A DNA stretch of 32,593 bases, from the NCBI GenBank assembly GCA_910585165.1, contig CAJUBX010000016.1, positions 1 to 32,593 on the forward strand. The letters run 5' to 3'. Below are positions 1 through 6,756 of this stretch, in pieces. The stretch is from an uncultured Oscillibacter sp. GTDB taxonomy: Bacteria > Bacillota > Clostridia > Oscillospirales > Oscillospiraceae. Position numbers and translations under genes: made by a program. The notes beneath the pieces were generated by a model, which made no database searches, was not told the DNA's origin, and saw only the letters and a program-made list of their open reading frames with translations. How positions within the stretch are numbered: position 1 is the first letter of the stretch; each line of letters starts with the position of its first letter.

Positions 1-2469
1 TAAAACTACAAAATTTCTTCGGCGTTTTCTTACAATTTCAGATTGGCGTTGACAGTCGTAAGCGGTGAGGAGGAGGATAGGAATCTTCTCCGGATATTTT
101 TCCCGGATCAGCCGGGCGGTCTCCAGCCCGTTCAGATTGGGCATTTTCCAGTCCAGCAGGATCAGGTCGTAGGGACGGCCCGCTTCCCGGGCGGCCCGCA
201 TCATCTCGATGGCGGCCTGCCCGTCGGTGGAGTAATCCGTCGCAACTCCGGTCTGCTCCATGGTCCGGGCAATGCTCCGGCAGACCTCCTCCTCGTCGTC
301 CGCCACAATCATCCGCTTCACCTTGTGCTCCTGCCAGAACCGGGGGTCGTCCTCCTGCTCCTGGATGTACAGTTCCAGCTCCACGATAAAGGTGCTTCCC
401 TTTCCCAGCTCGCTCTCCACCTTGATGACGCCGCCCATCATATCCACCAGGCTCTTGGTAATGGCCATGCCCAGGCCCGTCCCCTGAATCTGCCTTATGG
501 CGGAACTCTCCTCCCGGGTAAAGGGATCGAAAATAATTTTCTGGTACTCCCGGCTCATGCCCATGCCGTTGTCGCTGACGGTAAAACGGATACGGCTGTA
601 CTCCTCCATTACCTGGGGCAGCTCCTCCACCCGCATCTCAATCCGTCCGCCCTCCGGGGTGTACTTCACCGCGTTGGACAAAAGGTTGATCAAGACCTGG
701 TTAATGCGCAGCTTGTCGCCCTGGAAGTGCTCATAGGCCAGAGAGGAGACAAAAATCTCAAACTCCTGCCGCTTTGCCTTGGCCTGAGGACGGATGATGG
801 TGTTGATTTCATCAATGACTTCCGCTACGTTCAGCTCGGAGAGGTTCAGCGAGGCGCTGCCGCTTTCGATCTTGTTCATGTCCAGCACATCATTAATTAG
901 ACCCAGAAGATGCTGGCTGGCGGCTTCGATCCGCTTGGTGTACTCCAACACCACCTCCGGGTTGTCCGGTTCCTCCCGCAGAAGGGCGACAAACCCAATG
1001 ATGGCGTTCATAGGGGTGCGGATATCGTGGCTGACGCTGCTGAGGAAGGAGCTTTTGGCGTTGTTGGCCACCTCGGCCAGATTCAGCGCCTCCGACAGGT
1101 TGTCCTGGGCTTTCCGCTCCCGGGTCCGGTCAGAAATATAGACGACGATCCGGTTTTCCTCCTGGACCGACGTGCAGTAGACGCCCACCCGGAAGGACTT
1201 GTGCTCCCTCGTTATGGGATTGATCCACTGGGTTTCCAGATAGTCCAGCGCCTCTCCCGGCACCATCCGGCGCAGGTCCTTCAGGTCAATTTTGTCCCCG
1301 GAGGAAAATTCGCTGTTGTGATACTTCCGCAGGTCCGCCTTCAACTGCTCCACGGACACGCCCAGCACCCGTTCCACATTGGGGCTGGCGTATTCCATCC
1401 GATCCTCCGCCAGGTCGAACATCATGTAGACGTCATCGGTGTTGTTGGCCAGATAGGTGGAGAAAATGTTGAAAAGCTCCTCCTGATACCGAATTTCCCG
1501 GTCCTTCTGGGCAATGTCTCTCTGGGTGCGCCAAATCAGGATGACGAAGATGCCGGAAACCACCAGCACCAGCACCAGAATCAACAGCGCCAGCTGGGAC
1601 TGGAGCAGGATGGCGTCCGTCTCCTCCGTAATGGCGGCCTCGGGCACAATGGAGACCAGGGACCATTCCTTTACGCTTTCCACCGGGACATATGTATAGA
1701 TATAGTTCCCCGTTTTTCCTGGGAACACCATACTGCCACTCTCCTGTGCGGCCAGGGCAGCCATGAAGCTGTCAATTTCCTCCTGCGCGTCATTGCCGCC
1801 GATCAGTTCCAGGATGCTGTCATGACGCACGGTGTCGATCAAACCGATGGAGTGGAGAAGAATATCGCCTTTCTGGTTTACCACATAAGCCAGTCCTTGG
1901 TCGTTGTAGAAGGACAGGGAGAAGTCTGCGGAGACCTTGCTCAGATCATAGCTCTTTTGAATCAAGCCCTGGATGCCGTCTGCGAAAATGAAGCGCTCAT
2001 AGTACCCGAACATGGCATCGTCGCTGTAAAGGCCGGTGAAGGGGTCCCGAACGCCGCTGTTCGGCAGCTTCCGGTAGGTTTGCAGTTCTTCCCCTTCCAG
2101 ATGAAAGACTTCATCGAACTTGTTGCTGCAGAAGTTCCCGCTATACAGGTCGATTACCGTATAGAAAGCGTCCACCTCGCCGAAGGCTTTCAGCTGGCTT
2201 TGGATATTCTCCATGTCGCCGGAGGCGTTCTTGGCAAAATAATCGGCAAAGCTGTGCAGGCGCTCCTGGTCTCCGGTGATGAAGTTGTCCAACGCCTGCT
2301 GCTGCTGCTTCGTCACGGTCATGACGTTCGCGACAGCCTGGTCTGTCAGGCTCTTCCGAAGGTCCGTCACATACTGAAGTCCCCCCACCAGAATGACTCC
2401 CATACACAGAACCAACAACCCCGTCAACCACTGCCGCTGATGCTTTCTCTTCATCATTTTCGCCTTCAT
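1..2469 (-). CDS. Hybrid sensor histidine kinase, 3' end off the window
   Basis: Membrane-bound two-component sensor with its own receiver domain. The frame reads 823 residues and is still open at position 1. The order seen is a short cytoplasmic start, TM1 about 15-30, an extracytoplasmic sensor region to about 290 (Cache-like by layout), TM2 about 293-313, a PAS-like segment about 340-460, the HisKA motif SHDIRTPMNAIIGF with phospho-acceptor His481, an HATPase with N-box NQVLINLLSNAVKY and G boxes DNGMGM and GTGLGMAI, then a receiver with acidic pair near 723-724, phospho-Asp773 in LLLDWKMP and switch Thr802 in LLLTAYD. Start ATG 2469 is the first possible: an in-frame TAG lies 6 nt upstream, and AGAGGA precedes it. 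After Asp805 the sequence stops resembling a receiver, and the last 18 codons are AT-richer and basic. No helix with the conserved beta-5 Lys is seen, so the receiver may be truncated. Signal and target genes are unknown. Confidence 0.85.
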   Translation of the reverse strand, partial: MKAKMMKRKHQRQWLTGLLVLCMGVILVGGLQYVTDLRKSLTDQAVANVMTVTKQQQQALDNFITGDQERLHSFADYFAKNASGDMENIQSQLKAFGEVDAFYTVIDLYSGNFCSNKFDEVFHLEGEELQTYRKLPNSGVRDPFTGLYSDDAMFGYYERFIFADGIQGLIQKSYDLSKVSADFSLSFYNDQGLAYVVNQKGDILLHSIGLIDTVRHDSILELIGGNDAQEEIDSFMAALAAQESGSMVFPGKTGNYIYTYVPVESVKEWSLVSIVPEAAITEETDAILLQSQLALLILVLVLVVSGIFVILIWRTQRDIAQKDREIRYQEELFNIFSTYLANNTDDVYMMFDLAEDRMEYASPNVERVLGVSVEQLKADLRKYHNSEFSSGDKIDLKDLRRMVPGEALDYLETQWINPITREHKSFRVGVYCTSVQEENRIVVYISDRTRERKAQDNLSEALNLAEVANNAKSSFLSSVSHDIRTPMNAIIGFVALLREEPDNPEVVLEYTKRIEAASQHLLGLINDVLDMNKIESGSASLNLSELNVAEVIDEINTIIRPQAKAKRQEFEIFVSSLAYEHFQGDKLRINQVLINLLSNAVKYTPEGGRIEMRVEELPQVMEEYSRIRFTVSDNGMGMSREYQKIIFDPFTREESSAIRQIQGTGLGMAITKSLVDMMGGVIKVESELGKGSTFIVELELYIQEQEDDPRFWQEHKVKRMIVADDEEEVCRSIARTMEQTGVATDYSTDGQAAIEMMRAAREAGRPYDLILLDWKMPNLNGLETARLIREKYPEKIPILLLTAYDCQRQSEIVRKRRRNFVVL

Positions 2470-2550
2470 TTTCCTCTAAAAATTCCAAGCCTTCTCTGTA
2501 CAGCTATACTTTCGCCTTTATTGGGAATAACTTCTTTTACGAAGGGAGCT

Positions 2551-2614
2551 TACTGTTCCCTGCGGGAACAGTACAAGGGGATATCCCCTTGTAGCGAAAG
2601 GAACGAATTCCTTT
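2551..2614. repeat. Three adjacent perfect palindromes in the kinase leader
   Basis: Three inverted repeats follow each other almost without spacers: TACTGTTCCC-TGC-GGGAACAGTA at 2551-2573, the perfect 18-mer CAAGGGGATATCCCCTTG at 2574-2591, and AAAGGAA-CGAA-TTCCTTT at 2597-2614. If transcription starts at the promoter near 2649, all three lie in the kinase 5' leader. They could be RNA hairpins, a regulatory leader, or a palindromic repeat of the type also seen at 5130-5345. The arms are perfect by inspection; the function is not known. Confidence 0.75.
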
Positions 2615-2648
2615 ATTCTCCAAAAAAAGATAAATCCTTCCAGTCAAT

Positions 2649-2677
2649 AGTATAGTCACTTGATTTTGGATTTGCAA
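2649..2677 (-). promoter_or_regulatory. Sigma-A-type promoter for the sensor kinase
   Basis: On the minus strand TTGCAA (2677-2672), 17 nt, then TATACT (2654-2649). This is a 4/6 and 5/6 match with ideal spacing. The implied leader to ATG 2469 is about 170 nt and carries the three palindromes. Confidence 0.5.
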
Positions 2678-2866
2678 GGGGTTTTCGAGAAAATTTTTGG
2701 ATAAGTCCGGTTCGGGTATTTATGCCAAAAAGCGGGAGTCATTCTATTCTGAAAGCCTTGCAAATAAAGGCTTTTTAAATTACGCGGTCTCACGCGCATT
2801 ATGTGAAATTTCCAAATTGCGCAATTATTTTTTCAGTTCAAGCCCTTCATTATGAACACAACTTTC

Positions 2867-2974
2867 TCATAGCACAGCTTCAAAAGCGTCCTCAAAGTTG
2901 TGCAGAGCCTGGCATTTCAAGATTTTGTGTGGTCTAACCCCATTGCAAAATTGAATATACTGCTTTACGCTTTT
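2867..2974 (-). pseudogene. Transposase/integrase C-terminal remnant (IS3-like)
   Basis: A 35-codon open stretch on the minus strand, closed upstream by TAG and ended by TGA, contains VKQYIQFCNGVRPHK. This resembles the end of IS3-type DDE transposases, where a Y-N-x-x-R-P-H-x-x-L motif closes the integrase core. No start codon, no DDE residues and no terminal inverted repeats are visible, so it is a decayed tail at best. The family call rests on one short motif. Confidence 0.35.
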
Positions 2975-3008
2975 CTAAAAGCTCCGCTCTGAGGTGTATT
3001 CACGTTGA

Positions 3009-3200
3009 AACACCTCTTCTTTCAAGAAAGTTGCAAATAAAGTTTCAGCTGTATCGACTGTCAATACATATTTTTGGGGAAACCCTAAGAGCCTCAACGA
3101 TTTACAGGAGGAGCACCAGCGGAGGCCTGTTTGTGTTCAGGTGAAGGAGATTATCCAGCTAAGTCAGGGGCAGTACAAGCACTTCCCGGACCACATTTAG
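3009..3200 (+). pseudogene. Decayed open frame, unrecognised
   Basis: A 63-codon open stretch ending in TAG at 3198-3200. Its last about 45 codons look protein-like (segments YFWGNPKSLNDLQEEHQRR and IIQLSQGQYKHFPDHI). It has no ATG/GTG start with a ribosome site and is preceded by in-frame TGA at 3006. I do not recognise the family. It is probably the 3' stump of a lost gene in the same degraded region as the transposase remnant. Confidence 0.3.
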
Positions 3201-3309
3201 AAGAATATGCCCTTCCTTTTTCCATATTTATTGACGATACCGTCTAGTAAAACTACAGGAGTTTTATCCCAGCAACCATTATTTTAAAAGGGACTTTTCC
3301 CTCTCCCGT

Positions 3310-3338
3310 TTGCATTTTCCCGCCGGATGGAGTATGAT
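3310..3338 (+). promoter_or_regulatory. Sigma-A-type promoter for the isomerase-aldolase operon
   Basis: TTGCAT (3310-3315), 17-nt spacer, TATGAT (3333-3338): 4/6 and 5/6 matches. A GC hairpin (GCCGGG 3348-3353 with CCCGGC 3363-3368) lies just downstream, before the AGGAGG ribosome site. Confidence 0.5.
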
Positions 3339-3387
3339 GTTGAAAACGCCGGGAAACCCCGCCCCGGCTTAAAGGAGGCGCGAGGGA

Positions 3388-4440
3388 ATGAAACGGATGG
3401 ACGAGGGGATGCCCTTCCTTCTGCAATACGAGAACGTGGCCTGGTACGAGGATGGAAAGGTCCGCATTTTGGACCGCCGGGTCTACCCCAGGGAGGTTCG
3501 GTTTGAGGTCTGTGAGACCTATCAAGAGGTGGTCCGGGCCATTGCGGACATGGTAACGCAAAGCGCCGGGCCCTACACCGCCGTGGGCATGGGCATGGCC
3601 CTGGCGGCTTACCAGGTCCGGGACAAAGCCCCGGCGGAACAGTCCGCCTTTTTGCGTCAGGCGGCTTACGACCTGGCCCACGCCCGGCCCACCACCGCAG
3701 GCCGCTACGGAAAAATCACCTTCCGCTGCGCCGCTGCCGCCGGGGCGGCGCTGGAGGCGGGACGGGACCCCGCCGCCGCCGTCGTTGCGGACACGCTGGA
3801 ATCCCTGGGGCGGCGCTACAGCACCATGCAGCTGGTGGGGGACCGCCTGGCGGACCTGATTCCGGAGGGCGGAACCATCCTGACCCAATGCTATGGGGAA
3901 ACCATCATCGGAACCCTCATCCGGGCCGCCCGCCGCTGCGGCAAGGACTTCCGGGTGTTCTGCGCGGAGACGCGGCCCTTTCTCCAGGGGGCCCGGCTCA
4001 CGGCCAGCTGCTTCGCCCAGGAGGGCTTCGACACCACGGTCCTCACGGACAATATGGCGGCCTACGCCATGGAGCGGGAGGGCATTGACCTCTTTACCTC
4101 CGCCGCCGACGCCATCGCCCGGGACGGACACATTGCCAACAAGACCGGCACATTCCAGCTCGCCATTCTGGCAAAGTACTTCGGCATTCCCTACTACGTC
4201 ACCGGCATTCCTGACGTGGACAAGCGGTCGGCGTCGGATATCGTCATTGAACAGCGGGACCCGGGCCCTGTGCTTACCTCCTGGGGCATTCCCAATACCG
4301 TCCCGGAGGTCAAGGGCATCTATCCCTCCTTTGACGTGACGCCCCCGCACCTGATTTCCGGGGTGGTGACGGACAAGGGCGTCTACGTCCCCTATCTGCT
4401 GGAGCAGTACTTTGACTCGGAAGTCCGGGATTTTTATTAA
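3388..4440 (+). CDS. MtnA/eIF2B-family sugar-1-phosphate isomerase
   Basis: Predicted cytoplasmic aldose-1-phosphate to ketose-1-phosphate isomerase, 350 residues, the usual length for the MtnA family. The C-terminal Rossmann-like half is clear: ILTQCYG with candidate catalytic Cys168, ETRPFLQGARLTA (194-206), TDNMAAYAM (220-228), a candidate catalytic Asp241 followed by ANKTGTFQLAILAKYF, and IVIEQRDP. It departs from true methylthioribose-1-phosphate isomerase: the VRGAPAIG loop is absent, GCDR is replaced by AADA, and NGD by DGH. It starts at ATG 3388 behind AAAGGAGG and lies 12 nt before a class II aldolase. An isomerase-aldolase pair fits disposal of 5-deoxyribose- or methylthioribose-type sugars (DrdI/DrdA or MtnA/Ald2 logic); next to purine dehydrogenases, another pentose-1-phosphate is also possible. 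Family is sure, substrate is not. Confidence 0.8.
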   Translation: MKRMDEGMPFLLQYENVAWYEDGKVRILDRRVYPREVRFEVCETYQEVVRAIADMVTQSAGPYTAVGMGMALAAYQVRDKAPAEQSAFLRQAAYDLAHARPTTAGRYGKITFRCAAAAGAALEAGRDPAAAVVADTLESLGRRYSTMQLVGDRLADLIPEGGTILTQCYGETIIGTLIRAARRCGKDFRVFCAETRPFLQGARLTASCFAQEGFDTTVLTDNMAAYAMEREGIDLFTSAADAIARDGHIANKTGTFQLAILAKYFGIPYYVTGIPDVDKRSASDIVIEQRDPGPVLTSWGIPNTVPEVKGIYPSFDVTPPHLISGVVTDKGVYVPYLLEQYFDSEVRDFY

Positions 4441-4452
4441 GGAGGAACCGCT

Positions 4453-5118
4453 ATGCTGTTAGAGAAGGAACGGGAGTTGGTGGTGGAATACGGCAAGAAA
4501 ATGAGCGCCGACCGCCTCTGCACCGGCACCAGCGGAAATATCAGCATCTATGTCCCGGAACGGGGGCTTATGGCCATCAGCCCTTCCGGCATCGGCTATT
4601 TCGACACCCGGCCGGAGGACGTGGTGGTGACGGATTTGGACGCCCGCATCGTGGAGGGAACCCGGAAGCCCTCCAGCGAGTGGGCTCTTCACACTCTTTT
4701 TTACAAAAACAAGCCTCATATCCGGGCCGTGGTCCATACCCACTCCATGTACTGCGCCACCTTCGCCGTGCTGGGCCAGCCCCTCCGGGCCGTCCATTAC
4801 GCCATCGCCGATGCGGGAGCGGCGGAGGTTCCCTGCACGCCCTACTTCCCCTTCGGCACCCTGGAGCTGGCGCAGTCCGCCGTGGAAACCGCCGGGGCCG
4901 GCGACGCCGTGCTGCTGGGAAACCACGGCCTGGTGGCCTGCGGGAAGGATATTGCCGGGGCCTACAGTCTGGCGCAGAATATGGAGTATGTTGCGGAGCT
5001 TCAGTACCGGGCCTTATGCATCGGAAAGCCGAACGTCCTCAGCCAAGAGGCCATGGCCGACGTGATGGAGCGGTTCCGGTCTTACGGACAGCCCCATGGC
5101 GGGAAGACCGGCTATTGA
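4453..5118 (+). CDS. Class II (zinc) aldolase, FucA/AraD/DrdA family
   Basis: Predicted zinc aldolase that cleaves a ketose-1-phosphate to dihydroxyacetone phosphate plus an aldehyde, acting on the product of the upstream isomerase. It has 221 residues, normal for the family. Visible motifs: GTSGNIS (25-31) and SPSG (43-46) for phosphate binding, SSEW with catalytic Glu76, HTH with zinc ligands His95 and His97, and GNHGL with the third zinc ligand His158. ATG 4453 sits behind GGAGG that overlaps the isomerase stop region, so the two are co-translated. By family the substrate could be 5-deoxyribulose-1-phosphate, methylthioribulose-1-phosphate, fuculose-1-phosphate or similar; the partner isomerase favours the first two. 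No kinase or phosphorylase that would supply the substrate is in the window. Confidence 0.85.
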   Translation: MLLEKERELVVEYGKKMSADRLCTGTSGNISIYVPERGLMAISPSGIGYFDTRPEDVVVTDLDARIVEGTRKPSSEWALHTLFYKNKPHIRAVVHTHSMYCATFAVLGQPLRAVHYAIADAGAAEVPCTPYFPFGTLELAQSAVETAGAGDAVLLGNHGLVACGKDIAGAYSLAQNMEYVAELQYRALCIGKPNVLSQEAMADVMERFRSYGQPHGGKTGY

Positions 5119-5129
5119 CACGCCGAAAA

Positions 5130-5345
5130 CGGCGGGACGCTGTATGCGTCCCGCCGCAGCTTGTCGAAAAAGCCTTTTCGACAAGCTGCGGCAAATTTTC
5201 AGAACTTTTTGAAGTTCTGAAAATTCAGGATTTCAATGGTGCAGGAAACCCTTCCTGGGTTTCCCGCACACACCCTTCCTTCCCGTTCAATAACTCTTAT
5301 GGGTTTCTCCACAGCCTGCGGCGGGACGCTGTACGCGTCCCGCCG
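5130..5345. repeat. Palindrome block bounded by duplicated 27-bp hairpin
   Basis: Five inverted repeats. The first (5130-5156) and last (5319-5345) are the same hairpin, CGGCGGGACGC arms around TGTAT or TGTAC, differing in one loop base. Between them lie an 18-bp perfect stem at 5153-5192 (left arm GCCGCAGCTTGTCGAAAA, 4-nt loop), a 14-bp stem at 5194-5225 (AATTTTCAGAACTT) and an 8-bp stem at 5244-5264 (GGAAACCC). No open frame is visible. The design suggests an interspersed, non-coding palindromic element that landed between convergent genes. Confidence 0.75.
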
Positions 5346-5350
5346 TTTTT
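5319..5350 (+). terminator. Rho-independent terminator
   Basis: The second copy of the CGGCGGGACGC hairpin is followed directly by TTTTT (5346-5350), giving a plus-strand terminator for the isomerase-aldolase operon. The first copy lacks a T-run. The xdhC stop is only a few bases further. Confidence 0.65.
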
Positions 5351-5353
5351 ATG

Positions 5354-5860
5354 CTACTGGGGCGGCTCCTTGCCAAGCCGCCTGTACATGGTCTTTTTCA
5401 CCGCCCGGAGAATGTTCTCATATCCGGTGCAGCGGCAGAGGTGGCCCGAGAGGAGCTTTCGAAGTTCTTCGTCCGTGTATTCCTTCCCGGATTCCAGAAT
5501 CTCCACCGCCGTCAGGAGAAAGCCCGGGGTGCAGAATCCACACTGGATGGCGGCCTCCTCCACAAACGCCTGCTGAATGTCGGAAAGCTCGCCGTTGGGA
5601 CCCAGAAGGCCCTCCAGCGTGCGGACCCTTTTGCCCTCCGCCCAGACGGCCAGATAGATGCAGGAGTTAAACGCCTCGCCGTCAATCAGCACGTTGCAGG
5701 CTCCGCACTCACCCACCTCGCAGCCTTTTTTGACGGAGGTCATCCGAAAGTCGTTTCGCAGCATATCGGTGAGGCTGGCCCGAACGTCCACCGTCCGCTC
5801 CACGTCTTTCCCGTTGAGATTGAAGCGCACAGTCTGGTATTGAATTTGATGCTTCTCCAT
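5354..5860 (-). CDS. xdhC: Xanthine dehydrogenase, 2Fe-2S subunit
   Basis: Small iron-sulfur subunit of a three-part molybdenum hydroxylase, passing electrons from the Mo site to FAD. 168 residues. The N-terminal plant-ferredoxin-type cluster is held by Cys47, Cys52, Cys55 (GCEVGECGAC) and Cys67. The C-terminal cluster has Cys107 and Cys110 (QCGFC) and Cys142 and Cys144 (LCRCTGY). All eight ligands are present. It is the last gene of xdhA-xdhB-xdhC; its ATG shares one base with the xdhB stop (TAATG), so translation is coupled. Size and order match the E. coli xdhABC set, whose letter scheme is used here. Aldehyde, nicotinate or CO dehydrogenase small subunits look alike, so substrate rests on the large subunit. 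Confidence 0.9.
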   Translation of the reverse strand: MEKHQIQYQTVRFNLNGKDVERTVDVRASLTDMLRNDFRMTSVKKGCEVGECGACNVLIDGEAFNSCIYLAVWAEGKRVRTLEGLLGPNGELSDIQQAFVEEAAIQCGFCTPGFLLTAVEILESGKEYTDEELRKLLSGHLCRCTGYENILRAVKKTMYRRLGKEPPQ

Positions 5861-6741
5861 TAAAGCTCACCTCCCGCCAGTCTCACGGACTCGATAAAGG
5901 CCCGCTTCGCGCTCTCCACAGCGATGTGGAGGCGGAAATCCCTGGCCGCCCGCCAGGAGTCCCGGGGATTGATGTCCTCTTTCACCGCCTGGGCGAAGCG
6001 TTCCGCCAGCTCCAGGCTCACCGGCTGCCCGGCGGCCAAGGCTTCCGCCGTCCCGGCCCGCAGGGGCACGGGGCCCGCCACGCCGAAGGCGACCCGGGCC
6101 CGTTCCACCGTCTTTTTGCCGGCGGAGAGGCGGACGTTGACGGAGGTCCCCAGCGTGGCGATGTCCATGGCGCTGCGCATGGCGTACTTGATATAGTGGC
6201 CGAAGCAGTTTTCGTAGCTCTCTTTTGGAATCAGGATGGCGGTCTGGATTTCTCCTTCCCGGACGTCCACCTTGCCCGCCCTGATATAAAAATCATGGAT
6301 GGGCTGGCGGCGGACGCCGTCCGGGCCTGTCAGCTCCACCACCGCGTCCCAGGCGTGGAGCGTCGAGGCGGAGTCGGCGGAGGTCACGCCGTTGCAGGTG
6401 TTCCCGCCGATGGTGCCTACATTTCGAATCTGCGGCCCGCCCACCTGGTCCACGGCCTCGCCCAGGACGTTGATATATTTTTGAATCAAGGGGTCTCGAG
6501 TGATGTGGGAGAAGCTGGTGAGGGAGCCGATGCGCAGGGTCCCGTCGGCCTCCAGGGACACGCCCCGGATTTCATCCAGAGTCTGGATGGAGATGAGCTC
6601 CGCCCCAGCCCGCCTGCCCTCCCGCATCTGGACCAGCACGTCGGAGCCTCCGGCGATGATCTGAGCCTCGGGATGGGCAAGGCGCAATGCCACGGCGTCG
6701 GCAACGCTCTTGGCCTGGTACAGGGCTTTCATGTCATACAT
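5860..6741 (-). CDS. xdhB: Xanthine dehydrogenase, FAD-binding subunit
   Basis: Medium subunit that binds FAD and would hand electrons to NAD or another acceptor. 293 residues, as in E. coli XdhB. The FAD-binding PCMH-type fold shows IIAGGSDVLVQMR near residues 28-40 and GGPQIRNVGTIGGNTCN near 101-117, the two loops that hold the pyrophosphate. The C-terminal CO-dehydrogenase flavoprotein-like domain follows from about 180. It lies 15 nt after xdhA behind an AAGGAGGG-type site and overlaps xdhC by one base. I see no extra Cys-rich motif of the 4-hydroxybenzoyl-CoA reductase type, so a simple FAD subunit is favoured. Confidence 0.9.
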   Translation of the reverse strand: MYDMKALYQAKSVADAVALRLAHPEAQIIAGGSDVLVQMREGRRAGAELISIQTLDEIRGVSLEADGTLRIGSLTSFSHITRDPLIQKYINVLGEAVDQVGGPQIRNVGTIGGNTCNGVTSADSASTLHAWDAVVELTGPDGVRRQPIHDFYIRAGKVDVREGEIQTAILIPKESYENCFGHYIKYAMRSAMDIATLGTSVNVRLSAGKKTVERARVAFGVAGPVPLRAGTAEALAAGQPVSLELAERFAQAVKEDINPRDSWRAARDFRLHIAVESAKRAFIESVRLAGGEL

Positions 6742-6756
6742 ACGCTTGGCCCTCCT

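Noticed and set aside
1..3257. 10-bp direct repeat TAAAACTACA at 1-10 and 3248-3257 as the ends of an insertion
   Set aside because: Too short and AT-rich to exclude chance; no inverted repeats beside it.
3231..3259. TTGACG at 3231 as a promoter for the isomerase operon
   Set aside because: Best -10 at the right distance is TACAGG, much poorer than the promoter at 3310-3338.
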